Shown here: positions 15,342-24,061 of the stretch, one piece after another
Layout of the letters: each line of letters opens with the position of its first letter
Position numbering within the stretch: position 1 is the stretch's first letter
NCBI GenBank assembly: GCA_902780025.1
Contig: CACZDV010000024.1
Span: 1-45,153 of the forward strand
DNA: 45,153 nt
From: an uncultured Prevotellaceae bacterium
GTDB lineage: Bacteria > Bacteroidota > Bacteroidia > Bacteroidales > Bacteroidaceae
Direction: 5' to 3'
The notes under the pieces: model-generated
What the model saw: the letters and a program-made list of their open reading frames with translations, nothing else
The model's database searches: none
Told to the model about the DNA's origin: nothing
Made by a program: the position numbers and the translations under genes

Positions 15342-18300
15342 ATGAAGAAATTATTTCTAATCGGTGCGCTGTTGGCTACCCAGTTCCTTGGAGTGAATGC
15401 CGACGTTGATCCAAACTTCTACATCTACATCTGTTTCGGGCAGTCGAATATGGAGGGTAATGCGCAGCCGGAAGATGTCGATAAGACTGGTATCGATGAC
15501 CGTTTCCAACTGTTGGCAACCTGTAACTTCACCAACCCGCAGCGAACTACGGGCAACTGGTACAAGGCCGTGCCGCCGCTGGTGAATCCTATTGGTGGCC
15601 TCGGCCCTACCGACTATTTCGGACGAACCATGTGCCAATATCTGCCGAAGGATGTGCGTATCGGGGTTATTCCCGTAGCTATGGGGGGAAGTCCCATCGA
15701 GATGTTCGATAAGGATCTGTATCAGCAGAAGCTTGCTGATAATCCTAATGAGTGGTGGGCTACTCTTGCAAAGAACCACTACGGCGGCAACCCCTACGGA
15801 CGTATCATCGAGATGGCCAAGAAGGCGCAGGAGGTGGGTGTTATCAAAGGCATCCTGCTACATCAGGGCTGCTCTAACAACGGCGACCCCAACTGGCCGA
15901 ACATGGTGAAGAAAATTTACAACGACATGCTGACCGACCTCAGCCTTAACACAGCCGACGTCCCCCTCTTTGTCGGCGAGACGCTGCGTCAGGAGCAGGG
16001 CGGTGCCTGTTATGCTCATAACGCTCAGGTAGCTCGTATGCCCAGCGTTATTGCCAACAGCTACGTCATCAGTTCTGAAGGGTGCTCTGGCAACGGAAAC
16101 GACCCCTGGCACTTCAATGCTGCCGGCTATCGTAAGTTAGGCCGCCGCTATGCTGCTGCCGCGCTGAAGCTGATGGGCATAACAATATCGGATACCCCCA
16201 GTCAGTCAGGCAAGTTAGCCTCCCTCCATGTGGAAGGCAAGTGGCTGGTCGATACTCACGGCAACCATGTGGTGCTCCACGGTGTGATGGACACGCCGAG
16301 CATGTGGTTCAATGGTTACCTGGATGGTAGTAATAACCATCACAGTTATTGGAGTGGTGGCTATAATGCGACGGGCGCAGCCAACTGCCTGAACTACTTC
16401 GAGAAAGTCTTTACGGCCTTGGAGCAGGCAAACTGCGATGTCTTCCGTCTGCACTTAGACCCCGCGTGGACTAACGACCCTAATAGCAACTATACCTACT
16501 CAGGCTCTGTAGGACAGTCGTCCGATGCCAAAGATGAAGCAGACATCAGAAAGTTCAATCCCGAGCGCCTGAAGACGTTCATGGAGTCGGTCTATTATCC
16601 CCTGATGCAGAAAGCGATGAATCATGGCATGTACGTCGTCGTCCGTCCGCCGGGTGTCTGTCCGGGCGACCTGAAGGTGGGCGACTACTATCAGCAGTAT
16701 CTGATGACGGTTTGGGACTATGTGTCGAGCTATCCCGGTATCCAGAAGTATGCCGGTCAGATAAGTCTGGAGTTGGCCAACGAACCGGTACGCATCAAGA
16801 ATGCCAACGGCCAAGACGATTCCAACGCTATGCACGACTACTTCCAGCCCATCGTCGATAAGATCCGTGCCAACGGTTTCACAGGCATTCTTTGGATTCC
16901 TGGAACGGGCTGGCAGTCGCAATATGCTGATTACAAGACGCATCCCATTACGGGCTATAACATCGGCTACGCCGTTCATGACTATGATGGCTGGTATGGC
17001 TGCGCGGATAAAAACCTGACTGCGGATAACCTTGAACAGGCTAAGCAGAACAAGATTAACCAGTTCCATAATCAGGTACCCGTGGTTGACACCAATCCTA
17101 TTATCATTACCGAGATTGACTGGAGTCCTACAAAACCGGGTACTGGCCACTACAACGAGCACGGCGCTTGGGTGGAGTCTAACTATGGTACATGGGCAAC
17201 GGGTCGTACATCCATGTGGGGTACGGTCTATAAAACCGTACACGACCACTACGGCAACATCTCAATGACGCTGTCGGGTAGTGCCTGTCTTATTGATATC
17301 CAGCAGTTGTTGGACGACGGTTCGGTTGTTCCCGCCTTTGGCGGTTTGGAGGAGGCCTGCGGCAAGGCCTGTATGGACTGGTATGCTGATTGGGCTTTGG
17401 TGAACAACCCTGTTCCTGACAATATCATAGAAGAGAAGACGCCTATCAAACTGACGGGAACGGTCGGTAATCCTACCATCGTCCCCTACGGCAGCAGTAC
17501 GATGGATAACCTGTATGCCGCCACGTTTACCCCGACGGATGACCTCCAGAATATGTTCCAATACCTGGACATGGAGGTAGGCGACCACGATTACATCGTC
17601 ATCAAGTTTGCCGAGCCGGTTCCTGATGGTTGGAACATTCACGGATACGGCATTCGCGACATCTACGAGAGTCTGGCAGGCAGGACGGAGTATTGGATAC
17701 CCCTGAACGGCAAGCCCGTCGACGACTTTACCATCTTCAACTGGTTCGGCTGCCGCTCGTCAATCACCGTTACAGAGTGCTACTTTGTCGACGAAACCGT
17801 AACTCAGACTGTTGAGATAGCTGAATTGGGCGAATCTATCAACGACTTGAGCTATCTGACCGGTGGCGGCAAGTTTGTCATGGGCAACGATGCAGGTCGT
17901 TTAATTTACTTCGAGGGCGACCAAGATGCCAAATATGGACAATACGATGACATGGTGGAATCAACCTTCTGCTACTATACGCTGACAAAGGTCGAGGGGA
18001 GTGGTGCCAGTGGTGACGTCTATGCTGTCAACATCATGAATGCCGACGGTGTCGCCTATACCGAGCCCTACAACTTGGGTAGCAACCTTAACATCACGAA
18101 TTGGGGAGCCCTTTTCACAGGTAGTGCCCAAGCTGGGGTGAGAGAGGGCTATGGTACTGATGGCCACAACTGGGGACTCTGGCGCATCAATAGTGATGGT
18201 CGTGGTGGCTTCTCCTTCCAGAATGTAGGTCGCGACCTTTATGTCAAAATGGATGGCACACAGGAGTCCGAGGTGTTCCTTAAACTCCACAAGTCTATCA

Positions 18301-19343
18301 ACTTTAAGCGTGTAGAGATTGTTATTCCTAAGAAAAAGAACAATCTGGCCAACGACCAGCTCTTCGCTGTGTCAAAAAAGCAGAATGGAGGTTGGACGTT
18401 TGACGAATCTGTCAGTCTATCCGACTGGGATTATCTGATGATTGCCACCGCGAATTCTGGCTCCAATGCCAGCCACGAGATAGCCATTACCGATGTTAAC
18501 GGTACAGTTGTGAAGGGTGAAGACTATATCGGCAAGGACGCCGGTACAGGTAATAAGATGTGGCTCGACCGCTGGAACAACCAGAACATCATCCGCATTA
18601 GCATCGACTATCTGCGCGAGAAGAAACTCCTGGACGTAGACCATATCAAGTCGCTTACCATCAGTGGTGACATCGACGTATCCTGCGCCTACCTCACCGA
18701 TTATAATAACACGAAGGTGAACGGCGGCTATGCCAGTGGCGATGTTGTACGTGAATATAGTACGGCTGGCAAGTTCGGTACTATCTGCCTGCCCTACCGC
18801 GCCGCCGTGGCCGGTGCCTGCATCTATAAGATAGTCGGTGCTAATAGTAGCGCTATCGGCCTCGACCCTGTAGAGGGACTCCTGGAGCCTGGTACACCTT
18901 ATATATATATAGGTACCGACACACACGGTCAGAATAACGAGGGGAAAGTGTGCAACGTCAACTTCTTCCGTGCCGACCTCAGCCAATACGATGTCACGGC
19001 ACCTATCGACGCCAATGGTCTGGTGGGTACCTTTACTGGCACCACTGTTCCGCAGGGTGACGACATCCTCGTGCTGAAGAATGGTAAGTTGTACTACACC
19101 ACAGGTGCTACCGTCAGCCTCGGCGCCAATCGTGCTTACATCGACCGCTCACAGATTCAGGATGTGGCCGCAGGTCGCCTGTTCCTCGGTTGCGACGACC
19201 CAACGGGCATCAATACCATTGAGAACTGTCAATCCGTAATAGGACTTTACGACCTGCAAGGTCGTGCAACGTCCTCCGTCCGCAAGGGCATTTACATTGT
19301 CCGCACAAAAGACGGTAAGACTAAAAAGGTGATGACCAAATAA
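15342..19343 (+). CDS. secreted esterase-GH5 fusion with T9SS tail
   Basis: This 1333-aa protein starts with a signal peptide (MKKLFLIGALLATQFLGVNA). Residues about 25-275 are a SASA/CE6-type carbohydrate esterase with GQSN nucleophile Ser35 and a DPWH pair, Asp254 and His257. Residues about 285-690 are a GH5 endoglycanase: acid/base Glu481 (LANEP) and nucleophile Glu591 (ITEID). The rest holds beta-sandwich modules without a clear name. It ends in a sorting tail (LYDLQGRATSS, then GIYIVRTKDGK) of the type IX kind, so it is probably displayed on the cell surface. The pairing suggests deacetylation and backbone cleavage of an acetylated xylan or mannan in one molecule. It has its own promoter and is followed by a 57-aa gene. 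Confidence 0.85.
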   Translation: MKKLFLIGALLATQFLGVNADVDPNFYIYICFGQSNMEGNAQPEDVDKTGIDDRFQLLATCNFTNPQRTTGNWYKAVPPLVNPIGGLGPTDYFGRTMCQYLPKDVRIGVIPVAMGGSPIEMFDKDLYQQKLADNPNEWWATLAKNHYGGNPYGRIIEMAKKAQEVGVIKGILLHQGCSNNGDPNWPNMVKKIYNDMLTDLSLNTADVPLFVGETLRQEQGGACYAHNAQVARMPSVIANSYVISSEGCSGNGNDPWHFNAAGYRKLGRRYAAAALKLMGITISDTPSQSGKLASLHVEGKWLVDTHGNHVVLHGVMDTPSMWFNGYLDGSNNHHSYWSGGYNATGAANCLNYFEKVFTALEQANCDVFRLHLDPAWTNDPNSNYTYSGSVGQSSDAKDEADIRKFNPERLKTFMESVYYPLMQKAMNHGMYVVVRPPGVCPGDLKVGDYYQQYLMTVWDYVSSYPGIQKYAGQISLELANEPVRIKNANGQDDSNAMHDYFQPIVDKIRANGFTGILWIPGTGWQSQYADYKTHPITGYNIGYAVHDYDGWYGCADKNLTADNLEQAKQNKINQFHNQVPVVDTNPIIITEIDWSPTKPGTGHYNEHGAWVESNYGTWATGRTSMWGTVYKTVHDHYGNISMTLSGSACLIDIQQLLDDGSVVPAFGGLEEACGKACMDWYADWALVNNPVPDNIIEEKTPIKLTGTVGNPTIVPYGSSTMDNLYAATFTPTDDLQNMFQYLDMEVGDHDYIVIKFAEPVPDGWNIHGYGIRDIYESLAGRTEYWIPLNGKPVDDFTIFNWFGCRSSITVTECYFVDETVTQTVEIAELGESINDLSYLTGGGKFVMGNDAGRLIYFEGDQDAKYGQYDDMVESTFCYYTLTKVEGSGASGDVYAVNIMNADGVAYTEPYNLGSNLNITNWGALFTGSAQAGVREGYGTDGHNWGLWRINSDGRGGFSFQNVGRDLYVKMDGTQESEVFLKLHKSINFKRVEIVIPKKKNNLANDQLFAVSKKQNGGWTFDESVSLSDWDYLMIATANSGSNASHEIAITDVNGTVVKGEDYIGKDAGTGNKMWLDRWNNQNIIRISIDYLREKKLLDVDHIKSLTISGDIDVSCAYLTDYNNTKVNGGYASGDVVREYSTAGKFGTICLPYRAAVAGACIYKIVGANSSAIGLDPVEGLLEPGTPYIYIGTDTHGQNNEGKVCNVNFFRADLSQYDVTAPIDANGLVGTFTGTTVPQGDDILVLKNGKLYYTTGATVSLGANRAYIDRSQIQDVAAGRLFLGCDDPTGINTIENCQSVIGLYDLQGRATSSVRKGIYIVRTKDGKTKKVMTK

Positions 19344-19373
19344 TGTCTTAATTTCCTTAACTCCCTTGAAATA

Positions 19374-19547
19374 ATGAAGAAAACCTATATCACTCCCTGC
19401 AGCGAAGCCCTAACCCTCGATAGTCAGGACTTCGTCTGCGCCTCTGAAGTTCCAGGCGAAATTCCTCTCTCTATCGAGGGTCCCGCCATCGACAAAGGCA
19501 TCACCGATGGCGACAGTCGTTTCTTGGATTTCACTATCGGTTTTTAG
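19374..19547 (+). CDS. 57-aa peptide, MKKTYITP type
   Basis: A short open frame starts 30 bases after the fusion-enzyme gene. It begins MKKTYITPCSEALTLDSQDF, an opening typical of small proteins found beside secreted-protein and glycan loci in Prevotella and Bacteroides, to which no function is assigned that I know. It has two Cys and no membrane segment. It is too short for usual gene cut-offs. The conserved opening and the position directly downstream on the same strand support it as real; the rest is Gly/Asp/Ile-rich. The inverted-repeat block begins 20 bases later, probably terminating a two-gene transcript. Confidence 0.6.
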   Translation: MKKTYITPCSEALTLDSQDFVCASEVPGEIPLSIEGPAIDKGITDGDSRFLDFTIGF

Positions 19548-19566
19548 CCTCCCATTTTCGTCCAAC

Positions 19567-19638
19567 TTTGGTCGGAGTAAACTACCCCCTTTACTCCGAC
19601 TAAAGCATCGGTTTAGTCCGACCAAACTTTTTGTTTGG
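19567..19638 (+). terminator. alternative-pairing inverted repeats with T tract
   Basis: Three copies of a quasi-palindrome lie here: A (19567-19582, TTTGGTCGGAGTAAAC), B (19590-19604, TTTACTCCGACTAAA) and C (19611-19627, starting GTTTAGTCCGACC). A pairs with C over 15 of 16 bases and is followed by five T residues (19628-19632), like an intrinsic terminator. A also pairs perfectly with B over ten bases, B with C over seven, and the end of C with GTTTGG (19633-19638). These structures exclude each other. The simplest reading is a terminator of the esterase-GH5 transcript; attenuation or a protein operator is possible. Confidence 0.55.
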
Positions 19639-19642
19639 AGGC

Positions 19643-19707
19643 ACCACCCAAGATGTATAGAGCCTCTATACGGGCAAAATGGTGGTCCCAACGCGCGCGT
19701 ACGCGCG
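19643..19707. repeat. nested palindromes
   Basis: ACCACC (19643-19648) pairs with GGTGGT (19681-19686). Between them GTATAGAG (19655-19662) pairs with CTCTATAC (19664-19671) around one base. Just beyond is the perfect 14-base palindrome CGCGCGTACGCGCG (19694-19707), strikingly GC-rich for this AT-rich gap. Function unknown; a remnant of a small mobile element or a protein-binding region are options. Confidence 0.6.
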
Positions 19708-19771
19708 ATGCTACGAAACGAATTGAAAAGTTAATGAGACGAAAAGAAAAGCCCATTTCACGAATACCTAT

Positions 19772-19779
19772 TAACTTTG
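19772..19779 (+). promoter_or_regulatory. promoter -7 box of the 1360-aa protein gene
   Basis: TAACTTTG, 50 bases before the ATG at 19829. No -33 TTTG at the right spacing. The leader contains TTTATTATTAACCAAA (19802-19817), identical to the leader at 40814-40829. Confidence 0.5.
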
Positions 19780-19828
19780 TAGCCAGAAACCTATTTTATT
19801 TTTTATTATTAACCAAATTCAATTAATT

Positions 19829-22800
19829 ATGCGTAGATTTACTAAATTGTGGGCAACATTGCTATTGCTTTGCATTGCTGGTGTTGCAAATGCCGCAAAG
19901 GAGTATGAGGTCGATCAAAGGTTTAATAGCCTTGCAGACCTTTTGACTTCTGGTGAACTCTTCTCCATCGTTAACGAAACAGATGGAAAAATGTTCTGTT
20001 TTGGAGTGGGTAGCGAACAGGACATGAACTATGAGACGTATAGTGATGCCTATGCTAAGTCTAAGAGCTACACTTTCAAATTGGAAGCAGCTCAGGGTGA
20101 TGACGTTGCAGGTTACTATTATCTTCGTCCTTACAAACCCGATGGAACTCTGAATAATGTTTGGGGTTGGGGTGGTTACTTCAATTCTCAGCCGGCAACT
20201 GGTAATGTATGCTTTTGTCTTGGCCTGAACAATCAAAATGGTCAGGATATTAAGAATGGCGCCGTATGGGTTTTAGAGGAAAGTGATGGCAAGTTTGCTC
20301 TTAAGAACGTTGGAACAGGTCTTTATCTGAAGGAGGCTGCTCCTGCAAAGTATGAGGAAGTGACCTATTTCACTTTCTGCACACTCAAAGAAATTGCTTC
20401 TTCTGATCCTCTGGCTGAACAAAAAGAGGCTCTTGAGTCTGCTATAGCTAAGGGCAAGATGTTTAATGCCGTAGCATATACAGAAGCCTCATTTACCGCT
20501 TTAGGCACTGCTATTACTGCTGGTGAGGCTGCTCTGGCTGCTGCTGATGCTACGGCTGAAAGCCTGACCGATGCAAAGACTGCCATTGAGACTGCTCAGG
20601 CTGCTTTGGCTTTGAAAGACGGCTATATTGAGTTAACTCAGGCTCAGTTCTTTGAGTGGGATAGTGCTACCGAGCCTACTACGAGTAAGGCTACAGGTTG
20701 TGCTTATGAGTTATTCAAGCCCTCTAACATGGTTTATGGAAACTCAAGCGTAGGCCTTCTTACGTTTGCGGACCTTTCTGCTTATGACAAGTTTATTGTT
20801 ACTGTTGCTGAGGGAACACCCCGAATTCTTCTGAACCGTGATGTGAATGAAGGACAGTGGAATGCAAATGAAGAAGAATCACACCTCATTGATAATACTT
20901 TGGATGGTTGGCATAACAAATATTTCACGTCTGAGGATAATATTTTCACGGTTGATGTGAAACAGTTGGCAGCTGATAAGGGCTTTGCTCACCTGCATTC
21001 CATAAAGAGCCGTGCCATGGTTACAGTCACTGGTTTATATCTTTATAAAGAAAATGCTGCTGGTGAAGCAACAATCGTTGACTGGGTAGCTAGCGAACAG
21101 AACTATGAGAATTCTCAGGAATTGGATGGTATAGCTATTGCTATCGATGACAAAACTACTATGACGTGTGCAAAGGGAACAGGTTCTACTACTCCCAAAT
21201 ATTATACGTCAGGTAGTGCTGTCCGCACCTATGGTGGTAACGTTATCACCTTTAAGGGTGAGGGTATCACGAAGATTGTTATCACTGGTGTAAATGGAAA
21301 GGTTGCTGAACTGACAGCCAACACTGGTGAATTGACTACGGAAGGAATCGTTACTACATGGAAGGGCGAAGCCAATGAGATTGTGCTGACAAACGCTACT
21401 ACAAATCAGCAGCACATTGCCAAAGTGCATGTTGTATATGGTGGTGAAGAGCCTGACGTTGAGCCTGTTCATATTGCCAATACTGCTGAGACCGCTTATA
21501 CGGTAGCTAAGGCTGTTGAACTGATTGAGGCTGGCGATGCTCTTGATGAGAAAGTGTTTGTAAAGGGTATCGTATCTAAGGTTGAGAAGTTCGATGAAAC
21601 CGAAAAGTATATTACCTATTGGATTTCTTCGGATGGCTCTACTGAGGGACAACAGTTCGAGTGCTACAAGGGCAAGGGAATTGACGGTGCTGACTTTGCA
21701 GCTATCGAAGATGTTGAAGTAGGCGCAGAAATCATTGCCACTGGTACACTTACCAAGTATCAGACCACTTATGAATTAAGTGCTGGTAATACGCTTGTTA
21801 CTTATAAGGCTCCCGTGAAGCCTGTTATTGCCGAGGGTAACTACTATTTGTATAATGTAGCTGCGGAAGGCTTCATCGTTGGTGCTAATAACTGGGGTAC
21901 TCGTGCTTCTATTTCTAAGATTGGTGGCATTGAGGTTGAGGCCGTGATGACTCCTGAAGGAAAGTATGAGCTGAAGACCGCTTCGCTCTATGCTGGCAAG
22001 CACATTGGTTTCAACGGATATGTTGATAATGGCGATGAGTCTAACTGGACTATCGCTCCCGTGGAAGGTCAGGAAGGTGTATATACACTGACTACCAACG
22101 ATGGTAAGGTGTTGTTCTGGGACGGTGGTGAAGCTACCTCTACTTCTGTAGCTGCAATGCCTGAGACTGCTGAGAATGCTTACTGGAAATTTATTTCTGT
22201 AGCTGATCGTCTTGCTACCTTGGCCAATGCAACTGCCGAGAATCCTGTTGAAGCTACGTTCCTGATTAACAACCCCGACTTCGGTCGCAATACAAGTAAG
22301 GCTGCATGGCAAGGCGATGACTTTGGCATTGGTGGCGGTAATGACGTGAACAACAACGCTGAGAAGTGGGGTGGAAATTCACAGACCTTCGACATCCGTC
22401 AGACCATCGAGCTGCCTAACGGACTCTATAAACTGACATGGAACGGTTTCTATCGTTACAACAACACCTTAGATAATACTAACGACGTAGCCGCTGCTGC
22501 ACATGCTGACGGCTCTGAGGTGATCTACTCATATATTCACATAAATAATGATAGCATCGCTTTGACCAGTATTGCTGACGAGGCTGCTGTTGAAGCATTT
22601 GGCAAGATGCCATTCTCTCAGGGCGAGGCCGCTGCTGCATTCGGTATGGGTCTCTACGAGCAGACTGCTGAATTGACTATTGAAGACGGTCAACTGATTA
22701 TCGGCATCAAGAAGTTTGAACATCCAGGTTGTGACTGGACAGTATGGGATAACTTCCGTCTCTCTTATCTTGGTTTGCCTGTTTCAGAGGACGAGGCCGA

Positions 22801-23911
22801 GAAGGAAGTTCCCGAGGGCTGGGAGAACCTGATTGCCAACGGCAACATGGCCGGCGACGATGTCAGCTGCTTCTTCTCAAAGGAGGCTCCTGCTTCTGAT
22901 CCCTATGCATCTGCGATTACTCCTCTGGCTGGTAAGGACAACAGCCGCGGTATCGTGGTCAAGTCTATCAACAGTGGTGGCCAGGCTTGGGATTCTCAGT
23001 TCTTCATCCAGGCCAACAAGCCAATTAATGCTGGAACCAAGCTCCACATGGAGTTCGACTATAAGGCTACTGCTGCAGCAAAAGTCTCTATGCAGTTCCA
23101 TACGACTCCCGGTGCATGGGTTAATAACTGGGAGAATGTCAACGCTACTACCGAGTGGCAGCACTTCGAGAAGGATTTCGACGCTAGTGCTGACTTCCAG
23201 ACCATCGCCTTCAACCTGAACGAACTCGCTGACGAGGCTACCTACTTCTTCGACAACATCGTTATCTGGGCCGAGAAGGCTCCCGAGATTGACTGGGTTG
23301 ACGTCGCAGTAAACGGTAACATGGAGGGTGACTATGCCGAGAACTTCTATGTAAAGATATATCCTTCTGAAACTCCCGTTGAGGCAACATTCACCGCAGG
23401 TGCCGGTAAGGATGGCAGCCAGGGTGTCAAGATTGAGTCTCCCGCCAAGGTTTCGCAGGATTGGGATACCCAGTTCTGGATTGTCATGCCTATGGCTCTC
23501 GAGCAGGGTACCAAGTTCAGACTTGAGTTCGACTACAAGGCTGATGCTGCAGCTAATTCAGCTATGCAGTACCACGCTATGCCTGGTGACTATGCCGCAA
23601 ACTGGACGAACCTCGGCTTCACCACCGAGTGGCAGCACTTCGAGAAGCAAGGTGTTGCTTCTGGTTTGAGCCAAGGTGGCCAGCAGTTCCAGTCGGTTGC
23701 CTTCAACCTGACATTCAGCGAGGCTAACACCTTCTACTTCGACAACGTGAAGATCTTCCTTGACAAGGACATCGTGCCTACGGGCATCCAGACTGTCAAT
23801 GCAGACGCTTCGTTCATCGAGGGTGCTGTCTACGACCTGCAGGGACGCCGCGTGGCTAAGCCCGCTCGTGGCCTCTATATCATCAACGGAAAGAAAGTGA
23901 TGGTGAAATAA
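19829..23911 (+). CDS. giant T9SS-secreted binding protein, no catalytic domain seen
   Basis: This 1360-aa protein has a signal peptide (ending GVANA) and a type IX tail (VYDLQGRRVAKPARGLYI). Between them I find no glycosidase motif. Visible parts are an N-terminal beta region (25-190), an Ala-rich helical hairpin (192-265), beta modules, an OB-fold-like module (about 572-657), a YLYNV...GANNWG beta module (669-795), and a jelly-roll-like module (807-985). Two tandem copies of one another, about 150 aa each (1000-1150 and 1160-1318), open with NGNM and contain TEWQHFEK and FYFDN or YFFDN. The tandem copies look like carbohydrate-binding modules. With neighbours that attack xylan, it may hold the polysaccharide at the surface. 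It is slightly poorer in GC than the downstream operon. Confidence 0.7.
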   Translation: MRRFTKLWATLLLLCIAGVANAAKEYEVDQRFNSLADLLTSGELFSIVNETDGKMFCFGVGSEQDMNYETYSDAYAKSKSYTFKLEAAQGDDVAGYYYLRPYKPDGTLNNVWGWGGYFNSQPATGNVCFCLGLNNQNGQDIKNGAVWVLEESDGKFALKNVGTGLYLKEAAPAKYEEVTYFTFCTLKEIASSDPLAEQKEALESAIAKGKMFNAVAYTEASFTALGTAITAGEAALAAADATAESLTDAKTAIETAQAALALKDGYIELTQAQFFEWDSATEPTTSKATGCAYELFKPSNMVYGNSSVGLLTFADLSAYDKFIVTVAEGTPRILLNRDVNEGQWNANEEESHLIDNTLDGWHNKYFTSEDNIFTVDVKQLAADKGFAHLHSIKSRAMVTVTGLYLYKENAAGEATIVDWVASEQNYENSQELDGIAIAIDDKTTMTCAKGTGSTTPKYYTSGSAVRTYGGNVITFKGEGITKIVITGVNGKVAELTANTGELTTEGIVTTWKGEANEIVLTNATTNQQHIAKVHVVYGGEEPDVEPVHIANTAETAYTVAKAVELIEAGDALDEKVFVKGIVSKVEKFDETEKYITYWISSDGSTEGQQFECYKGKGIDGADFAAIEDVEVGAEIIATGTLTKYQTTYELSAGNTLVTYKAPVKPVIAEGNYYLYNVAAEGFIVGANNWGTRASISKIGGIEVEAVMTPEGKYELKTASLYAGKHIGFNGYVDNGDESNWTIAPVEGQEGVYTLTTNDGKVLFWDGGEATSTSVAAMPETAENAYWKFISVADRLATLANATAENPVEATFLINNPDFGRNTSKAAWQGDDFGIGGGNDVNNNAEKWGGNSQTFDIRQTIELPNGLYKLTWNGFYRYNNTLDNTNDVAAAAHADGSEVIYSYIHINNDSIALTSIADEAAVEAFGKMPFSQGEAAAAFGMGLYEQTAELTIEDGQLIIGIKKFEHPGCDWTVWDNFRLSYLGLPVSEDEAEKEVPEGWENLIANGNMAGDDVSCFFSKEAPASDPYASAITPLAGKDNSRGIVVKSINSGGQAWDSQFFIQANKPINAGTKLHMEFDYKATAAAKVSMQFHTTPGAWVNNWENVNATTEWQHFEKDFDASADFQTIAFNLNELADEATYFFDNIVIWAEKAPEIDWVDVAVNGNMEGDYAENFYVKIYPSETPVEATFTAGAGKDGSQGVKIESPAKVSQDWDTQFWIVMPMALEQGTKFRLEFDYKADAAANSAMQYHAMPGDYAANWTNLGFTTEWQHFEKQGVASGLSQGGQQFQSVAFNLTFSEANTFYFDNVKIFLDKDIVPTGIQTVNADASFIEGAVYDLQGRRVAKPARGLYIINGKKVMVK

Positions 23912-23969
23912 AATCGTATAACCGTGCGACGTAGGCTTTACAAAAAGAAAAGCCTATGAGACAAATGAT

Positions 23970-23994
23970 AAAGCCCTTCTCGCCGAAGGGCTTT
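23970..23994 (+). terminator. hairpin abutting the next promoter
   Basis: AAAGCCCTTC (23970-23979) and GAAGGGCTTT (23985-23994) form a perfect 10-base stem with a 5-base loop, 58 bases after the 1360-aa gene. Its last base is the first base of the next -7 box. The T tract is short, so it may be a terminator, an operator, or both. Confidence 0.6.
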
Positions 23995-24001
23995 ATCTTT
24001 G
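23994..24001 (+). promoter_or_regulatory. promoter -7 box of the 1284-aa protein gene
   Basis: TATCTTTG, with a predicted leader of about 54 bases to the ATG at 24062. The -33 position falls inside the preceding hairpin and shows no TTTG. Confidence 0.55.
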
Positions 24002-24061
24002 CACCCAGATTTCGAAACCAAATTTTTTATTATTCATTTATTAACTTAAACCAAAAACAAC

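Noticed and set aside
19410-19691. Minus-strand open frame of 93 codons
   Set aside because: It runs through the inverted repeats and opposite the MKKTYITP peptide; no coding signal.
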